DNA from: Craterostigma plantagineum
Lineage: Eukaryota > Streptophyta > Magnoliopsida > Lamiales > Linderniaceae
Direction: 5' to 3'
Assembly (NCBI GenBank): GCA_027422505.1
Contig: JAPQWV010001424.1
Span: 1-64,000 of the forward strand
DNA: 64,000 nt
Below the pieces are notes generated by a model. It worked only from the letters and a program-made list of their open reading frames with translations, searched no databases and had not been told where the DNA came from. Of the stretch, positions 11,811 through 21,500 are shown piece after piece (positions within the stretch are counted from its first letter, which is position 1; every line of letters begins with the position of its first letter). The position numbers and the translations under genes are program-made.

Positions 11811-13540
11811 GGCGGTGTTCGTGAAGACCAAATTCCTGGACGTTCTTCGTAAGCGGCTCAAAGACAATATGCGAGTTGAAGGTCTTAAATTGGAGAAAGA
11901 CCCGTCTTATAAGTCTAAGTTCTTGAGATAAACGGCTATCTTCTGCGTTCAAAGAAAGATCCAATACGCGGAAGACTAACCGTTTTGGTCGGGATGGTAA
12001 AGCTGCAAAGTCCAGGCAAGGTTCATGTTGTATGAGCTACCTTGCGAAGAAGATGGTAAGTTTGATTTCATTATGCTAATATCTGCAATATTCATATTCT
12101 ATTTTTAACGTGGGTATTATATCTTCAAATTGTATGTTATTATTGGACAGGCTGCACAAAATCAGAGAAGCATACCTCTGCCGCATTAGATTTATTTGCA
12201 GTCACACTAAGAAGAAGGACAAGTCATTCGTTGATGAAAAAGCGGAGAAGAGGATGGTAAGAAAATGTCATTTGTTTAGACATGCTTGGATTGAATATGA
12301 GATATGGAATTATTGGCGTTATTACGTACTGTGGATTGGAATTTGTTGATATGTTGTGTTTTGGTGTTTCGTTTAACGGTTTGACATTATTTAGGTTGGT
12401 CATTTTATAGGGGAGGTTTTGTCGAAATTTTTTATCATTTGAAAGTTTTACTAACTTAGATTGATTGTTAACAGGCGGATTTTAATGCAAATAAGACAGC
12501 TAATCCATCCATGTCGGATGCAGAAGCTTTCTTTGAAGTTTCTGGAGGTTATACGAGGTTTCAAAACGTACCTGGCATGGGTAATGCGTCAAACCTCTTC
12601 TTTGAGACGCCTTCATAGCCATCCCTTGCGAGTGCCAACAGCTACATGCCTTCCTAAAGTGTTCAGGTTCAAGAGGAGTTGAAGGCGACTCGAGCGGAGC
12701 TTGAAGCGTTGAGGAAAGACAATGCTCAGGTCAGTCAGTTCCTTGAGCATTTGGGTTTTCGTAGGGATTCTCGTGGTTCGGACGCGGTCGACTTGGATAG
12801 GGATGATACGCAGACTTGTGCCGCTGCAGCGTCTTTGAACAGAAATATTCGTCGCCACGATGACTTCCCGGACGGTGGTAGTTCGGGACACGACATGGCA
12901 TAGTTATTATTATCTAGTAGTATTTATTGGCTGTGACGTTGAAACGACTTTCTATTTTTATTTTTCTTTTGTTTATGTATTCGACATGTGGACGTATTTT
13001 TATTGAATATTCCCCTATTATGGTTTTCTAATTAGTTTTTATTTATATATAATTTTAGCTGTAATAAATAAATTTACAAAAAAAAGAAAAATTGAATTTA
13101 GCGACTACAAAGTAGCCGCAATAGCTGCCGGAAAGGAAATAACGACGCCGAGTACTAGTCGGAAAGTGGAGAGCTTTAACGACTACAAGTTAGACGCAAA
13201 AGTAGTCGCCTTTTACCGACTACGACTGTAGTTGCAAAACTAGTTGTAAATTTGCGACCAAAGACGAGTCGCAAAAGTGGTCGGCAGTTAGCGACTACAG
13301 CGTAGTCGCGATGCATTTTCGCAAATCGGCGACTAAAGTTGTTATCGCCGTAGTCGGAAATTACCGACCACGACAGTCAGTCGGCTGTAGTCGGAAGTGG
13401 CGACTGCTTACCGACCACGCTGAGCTTAGCGACTATCGTTTTTTCGACTAATTTTGTAGTCTGTAATTTGGTCGGTAACCTGTTTAGCGCTACTTTTTGC
13501 GGTGTACCGACTACAGTGTGTAAGCGCAGTTTTTGTAGTT

Positions 13541-14107
13541 AAATAATATTAGTACAGATATAATGTTCTAAAAATGATGTTGGACAAAGTTATCCTACGT
13601 TTTTTAGTTTATATATATTTTATTAAATATTTTAGCGACATATGTATAACAACCTCTCTTAGTTAAATAAAAAAGATGGATTGAGTTTCAGGCTCCAGTC
13701 AGGGTTTTAATTTTGTGTTCAGACCCTTCTTGGAAAAAACAGTTTTAAGGACCCAACTTTGATAAAATTTAGAGATAAGGACCTATAAGTACGTGTTACG
13801 CAGTGTATATGAACTAGTATCAAATGATCGTTTTCTGTTATTTCAGCATGTTGATGTGGTACTGAATAACAATGAAGTGGTACTACAGAACAGTGAAGTG
13901 GTACTGCAGATCCATGAAGTTGTACTAAAGAACAATGAAGTGGTACTGCAGAACAATAAGTTGTTGCTGCGCAAATCGAGTCCTTAAAACTTCTGATCGG
14001 GTCCTAAAAGCTAAATGAAACTTAACATGGGGCCTGAAACGAAAATTCCCCAAAAAGGATTGATATGCTTTTAATAGATATACTTCTCTATGTTAAGTAT
14101 TCGATGA
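13541..14107. repeat. Intergenic DNA with a 21-bp minisatellite
   Basis: Bases about 13853-13975 contain five to six tandem, slightly diverged 21-bp units around GAAGTGGTACTGCAGAACAA. The frame 13793-13987 is open and reads as heptads of the EVVLQNN type, but this follows from a 21-bp period and there is no other sign of a gene. Flanking text (13690-13790 and 13980-14060) resembles decayed transposon sequence but could not be classified. Confidence 0.6.
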
Positions 14108-14295
14108 ATGTTCAATGAAAATGGTAAAATGCTTTGTAGACGCAGGATTCTATGTCAGTCCACTAATTTTGCCAGCTTCTCTCAATTTCATCTCTTACGG
14201 CAAATAACAAAATTCCATCTGACAAAACAACTCATTATCAATCCAAGAAACAAAATCCAATGCTATAAAACCCTAACCAGTGGAGAAACTTGCTT

Positions 14296-14620
14296 TATTC
14301 CGCAGGAAATGATCGAAGAAATCCTGGTAACATTGCCCGTAAAACCCCTCTTGAAGTTCAAGTGCGTTCCAAGGTCATGGCTTTCTCTGATTTCCTCCCC
14401 CAAAGCCATGACAATCGATCTTTCACCAATTGCAGACTGATGTTAGGTATTCAGTATGATTCAATTCACCATAACATTCAAAACGGTTTGGTTAGTTCCC
14501 TCGACTGTGATATTTCAACTGACGTGTTGACGTTCCTATTGAACACATATATTCCTAATAAAGGCGTATATGTTTGGCTCAGAGGCCTATCACACGTTGG
14601 CTAGTTGTCTATCGCACAGG
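14296..14620 (+). pseudogene. F-box gene remnant (copy 1)
   Basis: The translation shows an N-terminal F-box: IPQEMIEEILVTLPVKPLLK followed by FKCVPRSWLSLISSPK, the usual pattern that docks to SKP1 in SCF ubiquitin ligases. After about 45 residues the frame stops (about 14438) and the homology continues in another frame (LGIQYDSIHHNIQNGL), matching the next part of the copy at 34152. The F-box-associated C-terminal domain is absent. It is a truncated, frameshifted relative of the two other F-box copies in this window. An upstream ATG at 14108 is in frame, but the intervening residues are not F-box-like. Confidence 0.75.
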
Positions 14621-15629
14621 GTCACACAACTTGCAAGCCAAAATTTTAAGGCTTGACGGTTCCTATTGAACAGACCCCTGCCGTAAAACCTAAATTTAAA
14701 AACGGCCTTGTTGAGCAACTTTACTATCTATTACAATATGATTGGGAATTTCTAGACTTTTCATCTTTACACAAATGGTTCTCGTATTCATTCAGCGTAA
14801 AAGAAAAAAGAGTAAACTAGCACCATAAAATTACGCCTTTGTAAACTTCATGCACTTCTCGCTCCTTCAGTTTCGTTTCGAGATGCTCAAGTTTATGATT
14901 ATTCTAATGTATATAATAAATAAATGGTCACCCACGCATTCAAAAGAACGAGTTCTAGGATGAGGAAACAAAATAGGTTTGCTTAACAAGGAGACTGCCT
15001 GATGACCAATCTAGGGAATATCATGCTATATATTCAAATGGGTTAATTTTCCTTTTTTCTATAAATTATTAGGATGTAAAGTGAAAAATAAAAAATTTCC
15101 CCAAGGCAGTAGATAACCTGCTATATTTATTATGCATAAATAAAAAATTGTTGGCATCGAGAGACATTCTCAGACGAACTCGATGGTTCTCAACGCGATA
15201 TTACCGGGATTCTTTCTTGCTTTACGTTTTGAAGATGGAGATTATGATCCTCGAGGACGAGTACGTTGCTCTTTGGGAACTGCTTTTGCTTGTACGATAA
15301 TGTAGGTCGTGTTAAGCTGAATTGTAATCGCTTATATATTAGCTTTCCATTGAATTATTCATAAAGTGTTTAGGGCCAAATAAATTGGATCAGAAGCAAT
15401 AGATAACAGAAGATCGCCTATAATATATATATAATCTCAAACATAACAACAGTGCCATGAGAGCGAATGACGCGTAGATAGAAGACAGCAAGCAAGGACC
15501 AATCACACTACACACACACGCAAGCATTCAAACATTTCATACAGATATAGAATAGATAACAAACAGCCGAGATATGATGAAATCATATGGTCTCAGTTTC
15601 ATTTCTCACACTACTACTTTCCTTTTAAT
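14621..15629. other. Intergenic DNA
   Basis: No open frame, repeat boundary or RNA gene could be supported. The right part (about 15400-15629) is immediately downstream of the minus-strand dehydrin and includes its 3' UTR. Confidence 0.6.
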
Positions 15630-16122
15630 TTAGTGCTGGCCAGGGAGCTTCTCTTTGATCTTTTCGATCACCCCCTTCTTCTCCTGATGTCCCTCGGCGC
15701 CCGTGGCATGCTCGCCGAAGCCGGTGGTGTCACCTTGTGCGGTGGTTTGCTTATCTCCGGTGGGAAGCTTCTCCTTTACCCTCTCCTTAATCGGCTTCTT
15801 TCTCCTCCCACCTTGGCCGTCGTCCTCCGAAGACGACTGTACAATAAATGAAAAACCCTCGTCAGTTTTATTGTTGTAATAAAATAACCATTGAATACTT
15901 ACGTTATGAATGTTTAATTATAAAACCCCTTTCGACTTTAAAACTACTTACGGAGCTGCTCGAGCTACCGGTGCGACGGAGCTGACCGCCTTCGTGATGG
16001 GCGCCGCCCTCGTGCGGTGGGTGGACGGCGGGGTTTGGCTGTTCGTGTGGGGGATGAATTGCCGGGTTTTGGTGCTCGTCGGTCGGATTTCCCTCGAGCT
16101 TCGTGTCGCCGTACTGTGCCAT
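15630..16122 (-). CDS. Dehydrin, YSK2-like (LEA group 2), two exons
   Basis: Model: complement(join(15630..15836, 15952..16122)), 125 aa. Exon 1 starts at MAQYGDTK and carries a degenerate Y-segment (TDEHQNP, residues 14-20), a short HPPHE repeat and the beginning of the S-segment ([10 protein letters not shown], residues 48-57). The single intron (GTAAGT...CAG) splits the serine tract, the standard dehydrin intron position. Exon 2 completes the S-segment (SSSEDDG) and has a degenerate K-segment (residues about 70-84, VKEKLPTG) and a canonical one ([15 protein letters not shown], 109-123). Dehydrins are disordered, hydrophilic proteins made in drying, cold or ABA treatment that bind membranes and proteins through amphipathic K-segments; the phosphorylated S-tract is linked to nuclear localisation. 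No defect is seen and length fits RAB18-type members. Upstream Met codons in the same frame are ignored because dehydrin homology starts here. Confidence 0.93.
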
Positions 16123-16233
16123 TTTGTTGAGATGTTGCTTGAGTGATTTATTTGAATAGTAAACAACCGTGAAATAAAATCCCAACTTGGCTTTTTATTT
16201 GGTTGAAGTGAGTGTCTGAGGAAGTTGAGGTCG

Positions 16234-16283
16234 TTTATATAGCTGTGAGAAAAAGGTTCTTCGGTGTTGTCTTAGCGACACGT
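16234..16283 (-). promoter_or_regulatory. Dehydrin promoter: TATA box and ABRE
   Basis: On the minus strand a CTATATAAA box (16234-16242) lies about 115 bp before the start codon. About 40 bp further upstream is ACGTGTC (16277-16283), a classical ABA-response element core bound by bZIP ABF/AREB factors. The pairing fits ABA- or drought-induced expression of this family. Only one clear ABRE is seen in the near promoter. Confidence 0.6.
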
Positions 16284-16289
16284 TGCGAT

Positions 16290-18599
16290 GGTTGATTAGT
16301 AATGGTATGTAAAAAAGGAGACACCTGTTACTATGTACTTGGCCATGATTTTGACAATTAGAGGAATTAAGCCGCCGTCTTTAACAGTTTGAGAAAACTA
16401 TACGTCGTTCCAGATAGACACGAATCAAAACATATTTTTATTTTGTTAATTTAGTGTGTTTCTTTACAAGTGTCCTCCAACTGATGTTATGTTGCTTCCT
16501 AATTGGCCCTCCTTTATCTGGTTTACAACTGCCATGTTCGATATATATTATATATGTGTATATTTGGATTACTTGAGACAACGCAAAGACTTCTATCGAT
16601 TGCTATCGTCCCACCATGATCATATAAAGATAAATGGACGTATATATGTATTTGGGGTCGTGTAAGATGATAACTTGTGTACATCGTTTTAGTATAATAA
16701 TTAGTTCTATAAAAAGAGTATTTCCAATTAAGTTTTGGACGCGTAGAGATAGTTAACTATTTTATATATATGACTATGAGTTTGAGTATGTAACGTTAAT
16801 ATTAAGCTTTAAAATATAATTGGGAACTTTCGAGGATGAGTATTACCATTGGGGATAAGACTCTTAATCCAAGTTTGACGACATTTAGAGCACATCGGGG
16901 TAGAAACTGATCCCTAAAGTGTTCAGCAATTCTTATCTTACCAGCTATCCATCTAACACTCAACATTAGGGGTGGTAAACAGGTCGGATTGAGTCACATT
17001 CAGGTTCAATCCGTAGATGACCTGTTTACTTGAACGAGTTGAAATATCGAACCCTAACATGATCTGCTCTAACCCAAATATAACACATTAACCCGCCCAC
17101 CCGTTTAAAATTAAAGAAAAAGAAAAAAAATAACTAAATAATCAGAATTATAAATCCAAATTAAAATGAACAATATAGAAATAATGCATGGAGTCCTCTA
17201 TCGTTAGTTGTTGATATCCATCTAATACGCAAGAAATAATGCATGGTGATCAACTGGCTTTATTCTAACATAATAACATATGATCAAAATACGCTAGCTT
17301 AGGGACAAAGACCGAAGCCACAATCAAATATTGGATTGATCACCAGTGGTGGAATTGGCCACGACAATCGATGGTGGAGTATATGGAGATCAGCCAGTTA
17401 TTACTGCCGGTCACATGGGCGAGGTTGATGAGGTTCGATGGAGGGGGACATTGGACAAGCAAGCTACGGTTAGTTCATTCAGGGAGGCGATACTATACAT
17501 ACGACCATCGGCTGCTTGGGCATCTCTTTTAATTTTGGTTATTTTTTGAGGGTGCGGCGACATAAGTACAACATTTATGTTAATGTTGAGACATCAACGT
17601 TGACAATGTTGCGACAACATTCAAGTCAACATTGTTGTTTGTGAATCTGTCAACCTTCGATTTTATCTTTCATGCCCAAAAACCGTTTAACTTATATTTG
17701 TGGCTGTATTTACCGATGTGCAAGACTTAGATAAGTGCTAATCGAGTCAAAAACGAGTGGATAGAGTGTGGGCTGAGCTAGAGCGAAACTAGGAAGGCGC
17801 TTACTAAAAATAGAAGAATTGAGATCAAAAGAGAATTAGTCAAGCACTACCAAAAAAAGAAGATTTACTACCAGAAATAGAAGATATGAGATCCGCCAAT
17901 AATTTGAGAAGATTCGAACTCAAATATTTACTATATTTGGGAAGATCTTCGAGGGGATATTTTAGGAGATTTGAAAGGGATCTCATACCTATTTTAGTAC
18001 TTGTTGCAGTATAAAAATGGGTGATTGGATTCATACATGAGCTGTGTTATTGGCGCAAATTTTTTGACAGTTTATCTATTATGTGTTGGGTTGCTTCATC
18101 AGGTCCAGCACAAGTTGTGTGAAGCCCATCGCTGCAATTTGAAACCCCCTGGATACGTTCATCAAAGAAAGCACATATGTCCTTGAGTATAGCAATCTTC
18201 TTTACAATTATTACACCGATGATTGTTTGGTGCCGTTTTTCCGTCGGCCGCGTTATAGGTACAGACATGGTATTGTCTGTTGTGGGTTGAGGTTGTGATT
18301 TTAGAGAGTAGAGTGGTAAAAATAGAGGCACCATGTGACGGGGCCGATGGTGTGTCAGAGGGTGGCATTAATAGTGACAGAGTTTCGAACATAACGAAAG
18401 ACAATGAGGGCTTTTTTTTTTTTTATCTTGGTGAATCGTGGGGGTGAGCTTGTGGTTTTACTTAATTACTTGCATTTCCTTTTTATTAGTCAAGTTTCGG
18501 TCTTGTTTGTGATATGAAATTAATGAAAGATGAGTTTCTCAATTACAATTTTTAATCAGAAAATTAATTTAACCTTCCGAACAAATCGGAAATAAATAC
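16290..18599. other. Intergenic DNA between dehydrin and receptor-like gene
   Basis: No supported gene. A hAT-like terminus (TAGGGGTGGTAAACAGG) starts at about 16968, but no matching far end was found. The imperfect inverted sequence at about 17580-17640 (TGTTGAGACATCAACGTTGA, GTCAACATTGTTG) can form a small hairpin. Minus-strand frames at 18047-18404 match no family recognised here. Confidence 0.5.
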
Positions 18600-21500
18600 T
18601 TAATTTCCATTATTTGCTGGCATCTCCACGTTGACCGGCTGCTGATTATTCCCATTCCCATTTTCATTATCCATGTTCAACCTTATCTCACCGAGCATCG
18701 CCTGGCCTATTTTCGCCATTAATGGATTCGATGGAGATGCTTGTTGGGACAGTGTTGCACCTGAAACCCATTTTAGTTTTATTTTTAGTTTTGCAAATAA
18801 TTAATGATGCACGAAAGGTGATATAGATTAAATCAAAAAGAAAACCTGATGGAGTGTTTGCAGCAGTCGCAGCATTGAGTGGATATTTCTTCTGTCTCTG
18901 ACGTAAAATGACGAGAAATCCGATGACAGCCCATATGATGATGAAGGCTGGGATTGTGGTGCCGAGAACCACCGGCAACTTGCTGCTGTTCTTCTTCCCT
19001 CCGCCTGATCCGGCGTCTCCGGCGGTCAACACCGGCGTGTCTGCGGAGTTGACCTTGCACGACTTTCCCGACGTGCACAGATCTTGATTTCCGGTCAACC
19101 TAAACAAGATAACCATTATGCAACAAACAGTATAGTTATCGACTTATAAATTTACATCAGATTCTTAGATTCGATGCGCCTCTCTTACACCAAATTAAGG
19201 TTGTTCTTCTTTGTTATGGAGGCAGGCACTGGGCCACTGAGCTCGTTGTTTCCCAGGTTCCTGAAAATTCGGAAAAAAAAAACCGTCATTATACATGCAC
19301 AGACACACCACATGTTGAAAATAAACTTGATTTGGGCCGAAGAGAATTAAGTTAAAGAATTAATGAATTGGGCTTAGGAGAAATAATAGCCCAAAATCTA
19401 GAAATCTATGGATATTCTAGAGATATCCATGGAACTCTAAAGAACATTATGTAACCTAGATATTATGGTAGAGTATTCTAGATAAGTGTGGTGTTGGCTA
19501 AATCTTAGCCACACATTGAGGATGTGAAACTAGTATAAATAGGGGGTAAGGGCTTGGCATTGTATCAAGCTATCAAGCAAGTGAAAATCAAAACAAGTGT
19601 TGTAATATAAAGCCTCTTCCTCTAAACACTAGCCTTCGATATCAAGTTCCTCCCTTCCGATATAACTCCTAATTTCCAACAAAGTGGTATCAGAGCACTT
19701 CTATATCCAACAAAGTGGTATCAGAGCTAGAAGATCCTAAGGCGATGGCGAGCGGCATGGTTCCCTTCCAAGTTCCGACACTCAACAAGAGCAACTACGA
19801 CAATTGGAGTATCAAGATGAGGGCGCTCCTTGGATCACAAGACGTATGGGATATCGTGGAGAAAGGCTACGTCGAGCCGAAGAACGAAGAAACCGAATCT
19901 CAAACTCAAAAGGATAGTTTGAGAGAATTGCGAAAGAGAGACAAGAAAGCTCTCTACCTAATCTATCAAGGATTAGATGACGACGCTTTCGAGAAGATTT
20001 CGGAAGCAAAGACCGCCAAGGAAGCATGGGAGAAGCTTCAGACGTCGTATAAAGGAGTGGATCCGGTAAAGAAGGTACGTCTTCAAACTTTAAGAGCCGA
20101 GTTTGAAGCCTTGCACATGAAACAAGATGAAGTTGTGTCGGACTACTTCTCGAGGGTATTAGTAATAACCAATCAACTAAAGAGGAATGGCGAGAAAATT
20201 GATGATGTTAGAATCATGGAGAAAATTCTTCGCTCGTTAGATCCAAAATTCGAGCATATCGTAGCCATCATTGAAGAAACTAAAGATCTAGAAGAAATGA
20301 CGATGGAGCAACTATTGGGCTCATTGCAAGCTCATGAAGAGAAGAAAAGGAAGAAGGAAGGGATCGTAGAACAACTACTTAAGTTGCAAGTTGATTCTTC
20401 AAAAGAAAGGGAAAATGAGGAAAAATATCAAGGACGAGGCTACAGGCAAGGATATAGAGGAGAACGAGGCGGAGGCCACGGACACAAATACGGACGAGGT
20501 TGGAGACCGGACAACGACGACCAAAATAATCATCAAGGAAATGATTATCCAACAAGAGGACACTGGAGAGGTAACTCAAGACCAAGGTATGACAAATCAC
20601 ATATTAAGTGCTATAATTGTCAGAAATTCGGACATTACGCTTCCGAGTGTCGAGCCGGTAGAATCAATAAAGTCGAAGGGAGAGCTAACTACATTGAAGA
20701 GAAAAATCAAGAAGAAGAGATTCTACTACTAGCCCATAAGGATATTGAGATCGGCGAATGCAATAAGTGGTACCTAAACACCGGTGCGAGCAATACCGTG
20801 AGTGCAAACAGAAGCATGTCCATGGAGTTTAATGAGTTAGTGAGTGATGATGTTGATTTTGGAGAAGAGCATAACATTCTGATGGAAGGTAACAGTAACA
20901 TTCTCAGTCAAGATGTGATAACCAAAGAAGAAAAGGATGAGAGTATTTCATACATCGAAGAAATTAGCATGGAGAAACCAATGATAGAGAAGACAAGAGA
21001 CGAGGTCAACACTCTACTAGATTTACCCCCTGCGGGATCTGGAGAAGACGAAAACTCAATTGAGGGAGTCTCACACTTCAAGAGCCAACAAGAAGTACCC
21101 AAGGTAACTGAAAATCAAAACAATCAAACTCTCATTTGTCTCTTTGCAGATAGTGGGCCGATGAGGTTTCAAGATGCTAAGGACGAGAAAGTGATCATGG
21201 ATGAGAAAACTAACGATATCGAGAAAATTGACATGCGAGAGTTAGCAAAAACTCAAAAGGGGCATAAAGGAGAAGGTGAAAGAAATACAACAAGCTTGGC
21301 GTCTGAAGGGTACAATAAAGAAACAGACATTGGCTACCACGAAAATAATGGGAGAATACACCAAATGCATATGAAGTCTGCTCTCGAACACGGAGTTCTC
21401 GAGAAAGATACGTACACGGGGTATGAAGTGACAAAGGAAATTAATAAGATTCTGAAGTTGCAGAATGCGCTCGATGGATTGGGAAAGGCACCAAGAGCTT

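Larger units (their letters stand above)
1031..12903 (+). pseudogene. Ptta/En/Spm-type transposase remnant, split by a retrotransposon
   Basis: Coding pieces occur on both sides of the gypsy insertion. Frame is continuous from about 1031-1066 into 11816-11930 once the insertion and one TSD copy are ignored; this piece reads like the DPS..VKTKF..RL segment of plant transposases. A second piece (about 12186-12257) has the HTKKKDKSFVDEKAEK signature. A third (about 12476-12618) has FFEVSGG and NVPGMGN, resembling the V(G)G..RV.GLG segment of this family. A last piece (12679-12903) is a predicted coiled-coil tail ending in a natural stop. Introns probably separate the pieces, since GT and AG borders surround them. 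Stops at about 12616-12618 and 12652-12654 break the last exon, so no functional transposase is made. It would have bound the subterminal repeats and excised the element. Confidence 0.65.
344..13540 (+). mobile_element. CACTA (En/Spm) DNA transposon, interrupted by a gypsy element
   Basis: The left end begins CACTACAAAAGACAGCGC. The right end, read inward, is AACTACAAAAACTGCGCTTA, a one-base variant of the CACTA terminus. A 3-bp duplication AAA flanks both ends (341-343 and 13541-13543), as expected for this superfamily. Both subterminal zones (about 360-640 and 13095-13520) are packed with diverged GCGACTAC / CCGACTA / TAGTCG motifs in both orientations, like the subterminal arrays bound by TNPA-type proteins. 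Without the nested gypsy element and one TSD copy, the transposon would be about 2.45 kb. Its coding part is a transposase remnant related to the plant Ptta/En/Spm family. It is probably non-autonomous now. Confidence 0.85.

Noticed and set aside
15904..16185. 93-codon minus-strand frame taken as the dehydrin by itself
   Set aside because: It runs through the 5' UTR and into the intron; the real gene starts at 16122 and splices at 15952/15836.
16456..16665. Plus-strand 69-codon frame
   Set aside because: AT-rich, hydrophobic composition with no recognisable motif and no partner signals.
16968..17110. Possible hAT element beginning TAGGGGTGGTAAACAGG
   Set aside because: No second terminus or 8-bp TSD could be found, so no element is called.
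18047..18404. Two overlapping minus-strand frames of 80-95 codons
   Set aside because: No family resemblance, and two overlapping frames of similar length suggest chance.
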